Source of the DNA: Chlorobiota bacterium
Lineage (GTDB): Bacteria > Bacteroidota > Bacteroidia > Bacteroidales > F082
Direction of reading: 5' to 3'
DNA: 64,000 nucleotides
NCBI GenBank assembly: GCA_030596395.1
Contig: JAUVKF010000001.1
Coordinates: 89,065 to 153,064 of the forward strand
Below the pieces are notes generated by a model that saw only the letters and a program-made list of their open reading frames with translations, had not been told where the DNA came from and made no database searches. A program made the translations under genes and the position numbers. Positions 52,091-60,874 of the stretch are shown here, one piece after another. The number at the start of each line of letters is the position of its first letter. Position 1 is the stretch's first letter.

Positions 52091-53071
52091 GTGGACAATA
52101 TTATCATTATAGCAATTTTAGCACTTGGCGGACTGGGATTGGTTGCGGCCATTATTCTGTATTTTATTGCTAGTAAATTCAAGGTTTTTGAAGACCCAAA
52201 AATTGATGAAGTAGAAGAGGCTTTACCTGCCGCCAACTGTGGTGGATGTGGGATGCCGGGGTGTCGTGCTTTTGCCGAGGCTACTGTTAAATCTGCAAAA
52301 GAGAATAAAAACCTTGAAGGCCTCAATTGCCCGGTTGGAGGTAATGATGTTATGCAGGAAGTGGGCAGTATTCTTGGATTGGAAGTAGAAGCCTCCGAAC
52401 CATTGATTGCTGTTATCAGGTGTAATGGTTCACATACCAATACACCTGCCAAGGTAAAATATGAAGGTGCCACATCCTGTGCATTCACGCATGCCTTATA
52501 TGCAGGAGAAGGCGGTTGCCAGTATGGCTGCCTGGGTTTGGGTGATTGTGTTGATGCTTGCGACTTTGATGCCATCCACATGAATCCTGAAACGGGTTTG
52601 CCTGTTGTCAACGATAAATGTACAGCCTGTGGAGCCTGTGTTGAAGCATGTCCGCGGGATATTATTGAACTGAGAAAGAAAGGTCCGAAAGACCGACGCA
52701 TATTTGTTTCGTGTGTGAACACGGAAAAAGGCGGGCCTGCCAAAAAGAATTGCTCGGTGGCTTGTATCGGTTGTGGAAAATGTGAGAAGGAATGTAAGTT
52801 CGATGCCATTACAATTAATAGCTTTCTGGCGTATATCGATTTCCAGAAATGCACACTCTGCCGTAAATGCGTTGAGGTTTGTCCAACCAACGCAATCTGG
52901 GAAGTAAACTTCAAACCTCGTAAACCCCGGCCACCAAAACCGGCAGCAGCCGAAAAACCGGAAGGGGCCGTAGAGCGGAGACCTAAAGCAGTTGAAGCGG
53001 TTGCACAAGATAAAAAACCAGCTTCAGAACCAGGGCAAAATCCAAAACCAGAAGATAAACCAAAAGCATAA
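52091..53071 (+). CDS. rnfB: Ion-translocating oxidoreductase Rnf complex, subunit B
   Basis: RnfB (326 residues) takes electrons from ferredoxin. It has an N-terminal helix (about 2-24), the [4Fe-4S] site CGGCGMPGC (about 51-59) with a further Cys near 80, and ferredoxin-type clusters: CTACGACVEACP (about 177-188), CIGCGKCEKEC (about 221-231) and CTLCRKCVEVCP (about 257-268). The C-terminal tail is Pro/Lys/Ala-rich (about 277-326) and probably disordered. The start is GTG; no ATG fits. rnfC follows after 11 bp. Confidence 0.95.
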   Translation: MDNIIIIAILALGGLGLVAAIILYFIASKFKVFEDPKIDEVEEALPAANCGGCGMPGCRAFAEATVKSAKENKNLEGLNCPVGGNDVMQEVGSILGLEVEASEPLIAVIRCNGSHTNTPAKVKYEGATSCAFTHALYAGEGGCQYGCLGLGDCVDACDFDAIHMNPETGLPVVNDKCTACGACVEACPRDIIELRKKGPKDRRIFVSCVNTEKGGPAKKNCSVACIGCGKCEKECKFDAITINSFLAYIDFQKCTLCRKCVEVCPTNAIWEVNFKPRKPRPPKPAAAEKPEGAVERRPKAVEAVAQDKKPASEPGQNPKPEDKPKA

Positions 53072-53082
53072 TTCCTTAAAAG

Positions 53083-54423
53083 ATGGGAATACTTAAAACA
53101 TTTGCATTAGGTGGTATTCATCCGGCAGAAAACAAACTGTCAGCCAGTATACCAATCGAAATAGTACCAATACCACAACAGGCAATCGTGCCTTTGGGCC
53201 AAAATCTCGGTGCTCCTTCAAGGCCGGTCGTACAAAGAGGTGACAAGGTTAAAGTCGGACAATTGATTGCAGAAGCCAGTGGTTTTATTTCAACCAATAT
53301 TCATTCTCCGGTGTCAGGATCTGTACTGAAAATTGATGGTGCAATTGATTCGACAGGATTTAAACGCCCGTGTATCATTATCAATGTTGAAGGCGATGAG
53401 TGGGACGAACAGATCGACAGGTCTGATGACCTGGTAAAAGAGATTAATTTTTCTGCAGAAGAAATTATTGATAAAATCAAGCAGGCAGGGCTTGTTGGCA
53501 TGGGAGGCGCTACCTTCCCGACATATGTCAAATTAATGCCTCCTCCGGGGAAAAAGGCTGAATACCTGATCATCAATGGTGTTGAATGTGAGCCTTACCT
53601 TACTTCTGATCATCGGCTGATGCTGGAAAAAGGACAGGAAGTTATTGTTGGAACCAAAATTTTAATGAAAGCCCTGAAAGTTGAAAAAGCTTTCATAGGA
53701 ATTGAAAATAACAAACCCGATGCTATCAACCATTTAACAGAGTTGACAAAATCAGATAAAAGCATTTTGGTCATCCCGCTCAAGGTCCAATATCCGCAGG
53801 GAGGTGAAAAGCAGTTGATCAAAGCAGCTTTAAACCGTGAGGTTCCTTCAGGCAAACTACCCATCGAAGTGGGATGTGTTGTTCAAAATGTCGGAACTGC
53901 ATTTGCTGCTTACGAAGCGGTTCAGAAAAACAAACCCTTGATTGAACGGGTGGTAACAGTTACCGGTAAGTCAGTAAAAAAACCTTCAAACCTTCTGGCG
54001 CGGATCGGAACCCCTATCCGGGAATTGATAGATGCTGCCGAAGGGCTTCCGGAAAATACCGGAAAAATTATCGGTGGTGGTCCGATGATGGGAAAAGCAG
54101 TTACTTCACTTGATGTCCCTGTGGTAAAAGGATCCTCAGGTATCCTCATCATGAAAGAAGATGAAAGTAGCCGAAAAACCGAAAGCGCATGTATCAGGTG
54201 CTCAAAATGTACTACGGTTTGTCCGATGGGTTTAGAACCCTATTTGCTATCAAAGGCTGCAAAACTGGGAAAATATGATATAGCAGAAACTGAAATGATC
54301 ATGGATTGCATCGAATGCGGATCGTGCCAGTACACCTGCCCAGCAAGTATTCCTTTACTCGACTACCTGAGGTTAGGTAAAGGAAAAGTAGGTAATATAA
54401 TCAGAAACAGGAACAAGAAATAA
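53083..54423 (+). CDS. rnfC: Rnf complex, subunit C
   Basis: RnfC (446 residues) is the NADH-facing peripheral subunit. It contains a barrel-sandwich N-terminus (PLGQNLGAPSRPVVQRGDKV, about 45-64), the nucleotide/FMN motif GMGGATFPTYVK (about 139-150), and the NGVECEPYLTSDHRLM region (about 165-180). Two [4Fe-4S] sites are visible near the C-terminus: CIRCSKCTTVCP (about 370-381) and CIECGSCQYTCP (about 409-420). Length matches the compact RnfC form without the long C-terminal repeats of gammaproteobacteria. Confidence 0.96.
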   Translation: MGILKTFALGGIHPAENKLSASIPIEIVPIPQQAIVPLGQNLGAPSRPVVQRGDKVKVGQLIAEASGFISTNIHSPVSGSVLKIDGAIDSTGFKRPCIIINVEGDEWDEQIDRSDDLVKEINFSAEEIIDKIKQAGLVGMGGATFPTYVKLMPPPGKKAEYLIINGVECEPYLTSDHRLMLEKGQEVIVGTKILMKALKVEKAFIGIENNKPDAINHLTELTKSDKSILVIPLKVQYPQGGEKQLIKAALNREVPSGKLPIEVGCVVQNVGTAFAAYEAVQKNKPLIERVVTVTGKSVKKPSNLLARIGTPIRELIDAAEGLPENTGKIIGGGPMMGKAVTSLDVPVVKGSSGILIMKEDESSRKTESACIRCSKCTTVCPMGLEPYLLSKAAKLGKYDIAETEMIMDCIECGSCQYTCPASIPLLDYLRLGKGKVGNIIRNRNKK

Positions 54424-54430
54424 ACACATT

Positions 54431-55438
54431 ATGGCGATGTTTACAATATCGGGTTCTCCCCATATACATGGCGATGAATCAACTAAAAAGATCATGTACG
54501 GCGTGGTATATGCTATGATACCTGCCATGTTGGTCTCGATATATTTTTTCGGCCTTGGTGCCGTACGGGTATTATTGATCGCATCAATCAGTTGCCTCTT
54601 TTTTGAATGGGTTATTCAAAAATACCTGATAAAAGGGCCTGTAACCATTTTTGACGGTTCAGCATTGGTAACTGGTATGTTATTGGCATTCAATGTGCCG
54701 ACTAACCTGCCGAGTTGGATGATCATTATCGGGGCATTGGTTGCAATTGGTATGGCAAAAATGTCATTTGGTGGATTGGGAAAGAACATTTTTAACCCGG
54801 CTTTGGTTGCCAGGGTTTTCCTGTTGATTTCATTCCCGGTGCAAATGACATCCTGGCCAAAACCAAGGGCTATTACTGAAGGGATAGCTGATGTTATAAC
54901 AGGACCAACACCTTTATCGGTTGTAAAAGAGGGTCTGGATGCAGGAAAAACAATGAGCGAATTACAGGAGAGTTTACCAACTTATATGGATTACCTGATA
55001 GGCCAGATGGGAGGATCAATGGGTGAGATCAGTGCAATTGCCTTGATTTTGGGTGGACTATATATGATTTGGAAAAAGATCATCACCTGGGAAATACCGG
55101 TTTCAATTTTAATAACGGTATTTGTGTTTTCAGGTGTACTCTGGTTTATTGATCCCCAGTACAATGCTGATCCGGCCTTCCACCTGTTGACAGGAGGTTT
55201 GATGCTGGGCGCTATTTACATGGCAACGGATATGGTTTCCTCACCCATGACACGGGGTGGACAATTGCTGTATGGATTTGGCATAGGCTTGTTAACAATA
55301 TTAATCAGGATCTGGGGCGCTTATCCTGAGGGAGTTTCATTTGCTATATTGCTGATGAATGCTGCTGTGCCCCTGATAAATAGTGGGTTCAAACCACGAC
55401 GGTTTGGTGCAAAACCGGGTATTGAATTAGGTTCTTAA
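54431..55438 (+). CDS. rnfD: Rnf complex, subunit D
   Basis: RnfD (335 residues) is an integral membrane subunit with about nine helices, related to NqrB. SGSPHIHGDESTKKIMYGVV (about 6-25), FDGSALVTGMLLAFNVP (about 75-91) and MSFGGLGKNIFNPALVARVF (about 118-137) are family signatures. DVITGPTPLSVVK (about 157-169) covers the place where RnfD/NqrB carry FMN covalently bound to Thr, so the Thr here is the expected flavin site (inference from family). ATDMVSSPMT (about 275-284) is also conserved. Confidence 0.95.
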   Translation: MAMFTISGSPHIHGDESTKKIMYGVVYAMIPAMLVSIYFFGLGAVRVLLIASISCLFFEWVIQKYLIKGPVTIFDGSALVTGMLLAFNVPTNLPSWMIIIGALVAIGMAKMSFGGLGKNIFNPALVARVFLLISFPVQMTSWPKPRAITEGIADVITGPTPLSVVKEGLDAGKTMSELQESLPTYMDYLIGQMGGSMGEISAIALILGGLYMIWKKIITWEIPVSILITVFVFSGVLWFIDPQYNADPAFHLLTGGLMLGAIYMATDMVSSPMTRGGQLLYGFGIGLLTILIRIWGAYPEGVSFAILLMNAAVPLINSGFKPRRFGAKPGIELGS

Positions 55439-55506
55439 ACAAAAGGTTGCTTCAAGTGTGGGCGCTTGAAACAGATAGTAAAAAAGACATAAAACAACAA
55501 TATAAA

Positions 55507-56106
55507 ATGGCTTCTAAAAAAGAATCAAGTTTTATAAATATGGTGATCACGCTGTTTCTGGTAACAGCTGTTGCCGCCTTGGCATTGGGTGGGGTTTATA
55601 CAGTTACAAAAGAACCGATTGCTATTGCCAAGCAAAAAAAGTTGGAAGCAGCAATTAAAGCTGTGCTACCGGAATTTGATACCATAACTACGAAAAAAGT
55701 AGCAGATAATGATGATGATTCTTTAACCTTTTATTATGCAAATAAAGGTGGTGAAAATATTGGTGTAGCAATAAAGACTTATACTAACAAAGGATTTAGC
55801 GGTAAAATTGAGTTGATGGTCGGCCTGCTGAATGATGGGTCAATCAGCAATACTGCTGTACTTTCACACAAAGAAACTCCGGGCTTGGGAGATAAGATGG
55901 ACAAAAAGAAGTCAGATTTTCCAGATCAATTTATAGGGAAGAGCCCAGCTGAGTTTACTTTGAAAGTTACCAAGGATGGTGGAGATGTTGATGCCATCAC
56001 CGCTGCAACGATCAGCTCTCGTGCGTTTTGTGATGCAGTTGAGCGGGCATATGATACTTTTGAGAAGAGCCAAGATTCAAGAACCAAGAGCCAAGAACCA
56101 AGATAA
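55507..56106 (+). CDS. rnfG: Rnf complex, subunit G
   Basis: RnfG (199 residues from the ATG at 55507) has an N-terminal helix (about 9-29) and a periplasmic flavin domain. The flavinylation motif reads ITAATISS (about 165-172), the SGATxSS equivalent with Thr as FMN anchor; KETPGLGDKM (about 122-131) is also typical. An upstream TTG would add 20 unlikely residues. The last dozen or so residues (EKSQDSRTKSQEPR) are not family-like: they are encoded by the AGAGCCAAG-type repeat that begins the inserted element downstream, so the original C-terminus may have been altered. Confidence 0.92.
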   Translation: MASKKESSFINMVITLFLVTAVAALALGGVYTVTKEPIAIAKQKKLEAAIKAVLPEFDTITTKKVADNDDDSLTFYYANKGGENIGVAIKTYTNKGFSGKIELMVGLLNDGSISNTAVLSHKETPGLGDKMDKKKSDFPDQFIGKSPAEFTLKVTKDGGDVDAITAATISSRAFCDAVERAYDTFEKSQDSRTKSQEPR

Positions 56107-56363
56107 AGGAACTAAGGAACTAAAGAATTAACTATAAAAGAATAAGAAGATGCACAATTTCAAGGAACTAAAAATTTGGCAACGATCAATTGATATGGCT
56201 AAAGAGATTTCTGCCAAGTTACAGGAATTGCAAAAAATGATATATGGATTTAGAAAATCATTAAGTAATACAATAAAAATTAAGAATTTAATATTATCGG
56301 TTTTTTATTAACCATTGTCTAAAAGAATTAAAAGCCTAATCTTGGCTCTTGGCTCTTTGGTCT
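56065..56363. repeat. Inserted element with inverted-repeat ends between rnfG and rnfE
   Basis: The left end (56065-56104) repeats AGAGCCAAGA and AGAACCAAGA units. The right end (56338-56363) carries the complement, CTTGGCTCTTGGCTCT. Between them lies the deleted four-helix-bundle gene remnant. The element accounts for most of the 269-bp rnfG-rnfE gap, the only large gap in the rnf operon. Confidence 0.75.
56150..56311 (+). pseudogene. Internally deleted four-helix bundle / 23S rRNA IVS protein gene
   Basis: The frame starts MHNFKELKIWQRSIDMAKEI, the N-terminus of the four-helix-bundle family encoded by 23S rRNA intervening sequences. It then jumps to LQELQKMIYGFRKSL, which resembles that family's C-terminus. 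About 75-80 middle residues are missing, and read-through adds a non-conserved tail to a stop at 56311. The family is normally about 115-120 residues, so this copy is very likely non-functional. Confidence 0.85.
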
Positions 56364-56375
56364 AAAATATAAAAT

Positions 56376-56957
56376 ATGAATCAGGTACAAAATTTCACAA
56401 AAGGATTTATTAAAGAAAACCCGGTATTTGTTCTTTTATTGGGTTTATGTCCAACATTGGGTGTTACCACCTCTGCTATCAACGGGTTGGGAATGGGATT
56501 AGCAACAACTTTTGTGTTGGTGATGTCGAACCTGGTTGTATCATTGATTAAAAATGCGATTCCTGATAAGATCAGGATTCCATCATTTATTGTAATCATC
56601 GCTTCATTTGTTACTATTGTTGAGTTAACCATGCAGGCTTATACACCGGCCTTATTCGACGCATTGGGATTGTTTATTCCTCTTATTGTTGTAAACTGTA
56701 TCGTTTTAGGCAGAGCTGAGGCCTTTGCGTCAAAACAAACTGTGTATTCCTCAATGATTGATGGTGTTGGAATGGGGCTTGGTTTTGCATTTGCCCTGAC
56801 TCTTTTAGGAGGAGTAAGAGAACTGCTTGGTAGTGGTGCCATTTTCGGAATCAACTTAATTAAAGGCGATCTGATGCTCGTATTTGTTCTGGCACCCGGT
56901 GCATTTATTGCCCTTGGCTACCTTATTGCTTTAATGAATAAAGTTGTTAAATCATAA
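56376..56957 (+). CDS. rnfE: Rnf complex, subunit E
   Basis: RnfE (193 residues) is a six-helix membrane subunit homologous to NqrD. Signatures: [28 protein letters not shown] (about 7-34, with Cys in the helix that helps hold the membrane iron-sulfur site), [12 protein letters not shown] (about 108-119) and [14 protein letters not shown] (about 140-153). It is separated from rnfG by 269 bp holding the inserted element, so its expression may depend on read-through. Confidence 0.95.
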   Translation: MNQVQNFTKGFIKENPVFVLLLGLCPTLGVTTSAINGLGMGLATTFVLVMSNLVVSLIKNAIPDKIRIPSFIVIIASFVTIVELTMQAYTPALFDALGLFIPLIVVNCIVLGRAEAFASKQTVYSSMIDGVGMGLGFAFALTLLGGVRELLGSGAIFGINLIKGDLMLVFVLAPGAFIALGYLIALMNKVVKS

Positions 56958-56968
56958 AATAGAATAGC

Positions 56969-57541
56969 ATGGAATATTTTGTAATAATCATCAGCGCAAT
57001 ATTTGTCAGCAACATTGTTCTAGCACAATTCCTTGGAATTTGCCCTTTCGTAGGCGTTTCCGGAAAGCTTTCCACATCAGTAGGAATGGGCGGTGCTGTT
57101 TTATTTGTCATGACCCTGGCTACTATGGTAACATGGGTACTTCAATATTATGTATTGAATCCATTCGGCCTTGCTTTTATGCAGACCATCGTTTTTATTC
57201 TCGTGATTGCTGCCCTGGTTCAAATGGTAGAAATTATCCTTAAAAAAGTGAGCCCTCCGCTTTACCAGGCGTTGGGTGTTTTTCTCCCGTTGATCACCAC
57301 AAACTGTGCAGTACTGGGTGTTGCAATTCTTACCATTCAAAAGGAATTCAACTTGATGGAAAGCGTTGTTTTTGCTATAGCCAATGCCATTGGATTTACA
57401 CTTGCTATTGTATTATTTTCAGGCATCCGTGAACATCTCGACCTGATGGAAGTCCCCAAAGGAATGCGCGGTGTACCAATTGCCTTAGTTGTTGCGGGTA
57501 TCCTTGCACTGGCGTTTATGGGATTTACCGGATTGGTTTAA
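56969..57541 (+). CDS. rnfA: Rnf complex, subunit A
   Basis: RnfA (190 residues) is the partner of RnfE, homologous to NqrE, with six helices. [17 protein letters not shown] (about 15-31, including the conserved Cys), [20 protein letters not shown] (about 101-120) and [25 protein letters not shown] (about 149-173) are typical. RnfA and RnfE form the pseudo-symmetric core that couples electron flow to Na+ or H+ pumping. The operon order BCDGEA is complete. Confidence 0.96.
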   Translation: MEYFVIIISAIFVSNIVLAQFLGICPFVGVSGKLSTSVGMGGAVLFVMTLATMVTWVLQYYVLNPFGLAFMQTIVFILVIAALVQMVEIILKKVSPPLYQALGVFLPLITTNCAVLGVAILTIQKEFNLMESVVFAIANAIGFTLAIVLFSGIREHLDLMEVPKGMRGVPIALVVAGILALAFMGFTGLV

Positions 57542-57881
57542 TCAAAAATGCAGGTTCTTCCATTATTTTAATGGCAAATAGTCATTTTAAAGTTTTACTA
57601 TTGAATTTATCGATAATGATTAAATGCTATAATGTTTAAATGCTTAAGTCTTTTATTGCAATTAAACCTTTGATTATATATGGTTTGTATAAGTATATAG
57701 TATGTTTTTACATTAATGATAATATTCTTATTCAATCATTTAAGCATTCTATCATTATCGCCCCGAATCTTTGGGTTCCACTAAATTAGTGGTAATAACA
57801 AAATGTAAAATATTCATAGTTCACTATTCACACTGTTTAATCAAGCTGCTTTTTCTATCTTTGCTGTAAAGCATTTCTTTG
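57542..57881. other. Intergenic stretch with inverted repeat downstream of rnfA
   Basis: This 340-bp stretch contains imperfect inverted-repeat arms (57609-57649 and 57727-57760) built on ATAATGATxxAATGCTTAAATG-like units, enclosing about 77 bp without an ORF. The ftsE promoter element lies at its right end. Confidence 0.55.
57856..57863 (+). promoter_or_regulatory. Candidate -7 element of ftsE
   Basis: TATCTTTG matches TAnnTTTG, 18 bp before the ATG at 57882. No clear -33 element is seen. Confidence 0.4.
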
Positions 57882-58568
57882 ATGAATAATCAACCAATCA
57901 TTCACCTCGAAGGCATACAAATTCTTCAAAGCGGCAGGTCGGTATTAGCTGATGTGGAGTTGAAGATCAATCCTGGTGAATTCGTTTATATCATTGGTAA
58001 AACCGGTAGCGGAAAATCCAGCTTGTTAAAGCTAATTTATGCTGATATCCCTGTAAAAGAAGGATTAGCGAAAGCATTAGGATATAATCTGAAAAAAATT
58101 AAAACAAGTGAAACTCCTTTTTTGCGCCGAAAACTAGGTGTCGTTTTTCAGGATTTTCAACTGCTGGATGACCGGACCATCGAAGCCAATCTTTCCTTTG
58201 TATTAAAAGCCACCGGTTGGAAAGACAAGAACAAAATAAATCAACGGATATTGGAGGTTCTGGAAGAAGTTGGGCTGATTTCAAAATTAAAAGCGATGCC
58301 TCACCAGTTATCCGGTGGCGAACAGCAAAAAATTGGCATTGCAAGAGCATTGTTAAATAATCCTGAAGTAATTCTGGCTGACGAACCCACAGGAAATCTT
58401 GATCCGGAAACCACTAATGGCATTATGAAGATATTGTTGCAGATCAATAAAACCGGCACTACGGTTTTAATGGCCACACACAATTATAACATCATTCATA
58501 AATTTCCCGGAAAAGTGATTATTTGCGAAGGTGGAAAAGTAGTGACATCATCGAACAAGCTCGATTAA
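57882..58568 (+). CDS. ftsE: Cell division ATP-binding protein FtsE
   Basis: This 228-residue ABC ATPase has Walker A IGKTGSGKSS (about 37-46), a Q-loop FQDFQLLDDRTI (about 86-97), signature LSGGEQQK (about 142-149), Walker B VILADEPTGNLDP (about 164-176) and an H-loop ATHNY (about 200-204). The spacing and VVFQDFQLL pattern are those of FtsE, which with FtsX links divisome constriction to peptidoglycan hydrolases. ftsX is not next to it here. I use the ATG at 57882 rather than the preceding TTG. Its end overlaps the convergent glycosyltransferase by 21 bp. Confidence 0.9.
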   Translation: MNNQPIIHLEGIQILQSGRSVLADVELKINPGEFVYIIGKTGSGKSSLLKLIYADIPVKEGLAKALGYNLKKIKTSETPFLRRKLGVVFQDFQLLDDRTIEANLSFVLKATGWKDKNKINQRILEVLEEVGLISKLKAMPHQLSGGEQQKIGIARALLNNPEVILADEPTGNLDPETTNGIMKILLQINKTGTTVLMATHNYNIIHKFPGKVIICEGGKVVTSSNKLD

Positions 58569-59666
58569 GCTTTCAACGTTATGTCCGTTGTTATAGATAG
58601 TACCTAATTTGGTTTTGCGGTTATCAACATTATCTTCCGCAAAATCTTTGTTAAATAACGACTTGATCTTTCGTTTCATAGCACCCTGGTTGTTTGCAAT
58701 AATGCAAAGATCGTCCAACTCGCTACCGCTCAGCATTTTATCGTTAACCAGGCAGAAACGTCCATTGTAAAGAGTATTTAATAATTTCAGTTTAAGTCCG
58801 GTTTTTTGTGCTGTAATTGAAATATTGATGTGGGCATTCTCTATCAGGTGGTGCAAAGTGGTATCATCCGGATCAGCAATCAATTCAATATTTTCCCTGC
58901 TTTGAAATTGATTAACCAATTGTCGGGGGGGATTCAGCCCTGCAACTTTTAGCGGAAAATCCAGGTCGTTAAAAACATTATTCAGTAAAAACCTGGCAGC
59001 ATTTGCATTTTCTGCTACCGAAAGGTTACCATGATAAAGCACATATTTTCCTTTACCAGGCTTACAATTCACATATTTAAAAGGGTGGAAGGCAGGCACA
59101 AATTTTACATTATCATAAAGCGAAGAAAAATATTTCTCGTCATTTTTTGAGATCGCTAAAATTAAATCTGCTTTTTTCAATATTTTTTCATACCTCCTCA
59201 GCTTCGCCGCCTCATTGTAGAAATAGTATTTTTTAAAAATATCTATTTCCACTTTCGCCAGGTTTTGATAGTATTCATGCTCAATATTGTGTGTCCTTAC
59301 AATTCTTTTCCGTCCTGATAAGCTCGGTTCATCCAATAAAGAAGTTGTATGAAGGCCTTCCATCAAAATGGGGTAATTGTCTTTGAGCAAGTTTTGAACA
59401 AGCTCCTCGGAAGTACGTGAGCTAACAATATATGGAACGCTTTTAATGAGGTTCTTTTTCGAAATATTTCGCTTATAGTAAATCACCTCGTAAAAAAGTT
59501 TATCAAGCACCACGCTTGGTCTTCTACCGTATTGAAATGAGTGCAAGTGGACTTTAACACCTTTTCCGGCTAATTCCTTGGCTTTGTAATAAACATCAAT
59601 AACACCGCCATAATTGGCCGGGTAAGGAACGTCGAAAGAAATGATATGTAAATGAAGGTCAGACAT
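58548..59666 (-). CDS. Glycosyltransferase (GT4-like, second)
   Basis: This 372-residue protein has a GT-B-type N-terminus, MSDLHLHIISFDVPYPANYGGVIDV (first residues shown in part), RTHNIEHEYYQNLA (about 138-151) and a donor domain with YVLYHGNLSVAENANAARFLL (about 208-228) and KTGLKLKLLNTLYNGRFC (about 290-307). The conserved E-x7-E pair is not obvious, so the activity could differ from classic GT4. ATG at 59666 overlaps the upstream glycosyltransferase stop by 8 bp (ATGTCTGA), so the two are translationally coupled. Confidence 0.78.
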   Translation of the reverse strand: MSDLHLHIISFDVPYPANYGGVIDVYYKAKELAGKGVKVHLHSFQYGRRPSVVLDKLFYEVIYYKRNISKKNLIKSVPYIVSSRTSEELVQNLLKDNYPILMEGLHTTSLLDEPSLSGRKRIVRTHNIEHEYYQNLAKVEIDIFKKYYFYNEAAKLRRYEKILKKADLILAISKNDEKYFSSLYDNVKFVPAFHPFKYVNCKPGKGKYVLYHGNLSVAENANAARFLLNNVFNDLDFPLKVAGLNPPRQLVNQFQSRENIELIADPDDTTLHHLIENAHINISITAQKTGLKLKLLNTLYNGRFCLVNDKMLSGSELDDLCIIANNQGAMKRKIKSLFNKDFAEDNVDNRKTKLGTIYNNGHNVESLIELVR

Positions 59667-60777
59667 ATTGAGCAAAGATTTTGTTAAGGACCTGCTCTTC
59701 GGTTTCCCAATTCAAATTTGAGGCCGCAAAAGTAACATTTTTTTTCCATTTGGCGATGAGTTCCTGATTTGCAAGTACTTCATTTATTTTATTCGCAATC
59801 TGTTTTGGGTCGTGATTTGGGATAAAATCGCCTATTTCATATTTTTCGATGATCTTTTTAATTTCGATTAATGGAGATGCTATCACAGGTATTCCCGCCT
59901 GGATGTAATCGAACAACTTATTGGGCAGACTGTAATGGTAATTTATGTTTGTGTCTTTGTCGAGGGTCAAACCAATATCAGCTATGTAAGTAAGATTAAA
60001 TAATTGATCGTAAGGTTGGGTTGGTTTAAAAATAACCCTGTCCTCTAAACCAAGATTTGTCACCATTTGTTTTAGATGATCAATAACATCACCTCCTCCA
60101 ACTATTAACAATAAAGCATGATCGATATATTGCATAGCTTCAACCATTTCTTCAGCTCCCCGCTGAATATTGATACCGGATCCCTGAAGGATCAGGATAT
60201 TGGTATTTTCGGGCAATCGTAACTCAGCCCGGCTTTTCAGGTTTATAATCTGCTTTTGGGGAGATATATTTCTGACAACAGCAGGCCTTATGCCATATTT
60301 TTTCTCGTAAAGATCAGCGATTGAATCATTTACAGTAATTACATTTTTTAGTTTTGGAAAAATCCATTTTTCGATCCGTTCCCAGGTGTACTGTACACTT
60401 TTCCTGTTAACCAGTTCAGGTACTTCGGTAAAGTACTCGTGGCTATCGTAAACCAGAGGCTTCATTTTGAGCTTTGAAATAAGGTAATTTGGAAGCAGGG
60501 TGTCCAAATCATTACTGACGAGCAAATCTGCTTTGTGAAAAAGGAGTAAGAAAAACAACCTAAAATTAAAGCAGGCATAAAAAAACGGGCCTTTAGTGAA
60601 AAGCAACCTCATTCTCCGAACCGTGTATGGCCGATTATCCATCGGAAGGCTGTTCTTTAATTTTCTTCCAATGAGCACAACTTCAAATCCCAGGTTGGTG
60701 AGTGTCTGGCAAGTCTTTTTAACGCGTTGGTCGGTAACCAAATCGTTAATTACCGATACAATGACTCGTTTTCTCAA
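59659..60777 (-). CDS. Glycosyltransferase (GT4-like, first of pair)
   Basis: This protein of about 372 residues opens RKRVIVSVINDLVTDQRVKK, a pattern I know from Bacteroidota glycosyltransferases. YDSHEYFTEVPELVNR (about 125-140), LILQGSGINIQRGAEEMVEAM and SLPNKLFDYIQAGIPVIASP (about 306-325) complete a GT-B fold. No ATG exists near this motif. TTG at 60777 places the start at the family position, and a further in-frame TTG at 60831 would add 18 residues. The two adjacent glycosyltransferases probably act on the same surface glycan. Confidence 0.82.
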   Translation of the reverse strand: MRKRVIVSVINDLVTDQRVKKTCQTLTNLGFEVVLIGRKLKNSLPMDNRPYTVRRMRLLFTKGPFFYACFNFRLFFLLLFHKADLLVSNDLDTLLPNYLISKLKMKPLVYDSHEYFTEVPELVNRKSVQYTWERIEKWIFPKLKNVITVNDSIADLYEKKYGIRPAVVRNISPQKQIINLKSRAELRLPENTNILILQGSGINIQRGAEEMVEAMQYIDHALLLIVGGGDVIDHLKQMVTNLGLEDRVIFKPTQPYDQLFNLTYIADIGLTLDKDTNINYHYSLPNKLFDYIQAGIPVIASPLIEIKKIIEKYEIGDFIPNHDPKQIANKINEVLANQELIAKWKKNVTFAASNLNWETEEQVLNKIFAQYV

Positions 60778-60859
60778 GGTGTGCTTTTGTAGAAATGCAA
60801 AATTGTTTGTTGGCTTACATTCATAACTCAAAACTTTGCTAAATATTGCCTGAATTCAG

Positions 60860-60867
60860 TACTTTTG
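60860..60867 (+). promoter_or_regulatory. Candidate -7 element of murB
   Basis: TACTTTTG ends 7 bp before the murB ATG, which would give a leaderless or nearly leaderless transcript. Confidence 0.4.
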
Positions 60868-60874
60868 GATACTT

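Noticed and set aside
51913..52914. Long minus-strand frame of 333 codons
   Set aside because: It lies antisense to rnfB, whose iron-sulfur motifs are unambiguous. The translated product has no recognisable domain and low-complexity S/P-rich composition typical of a shadow frame.
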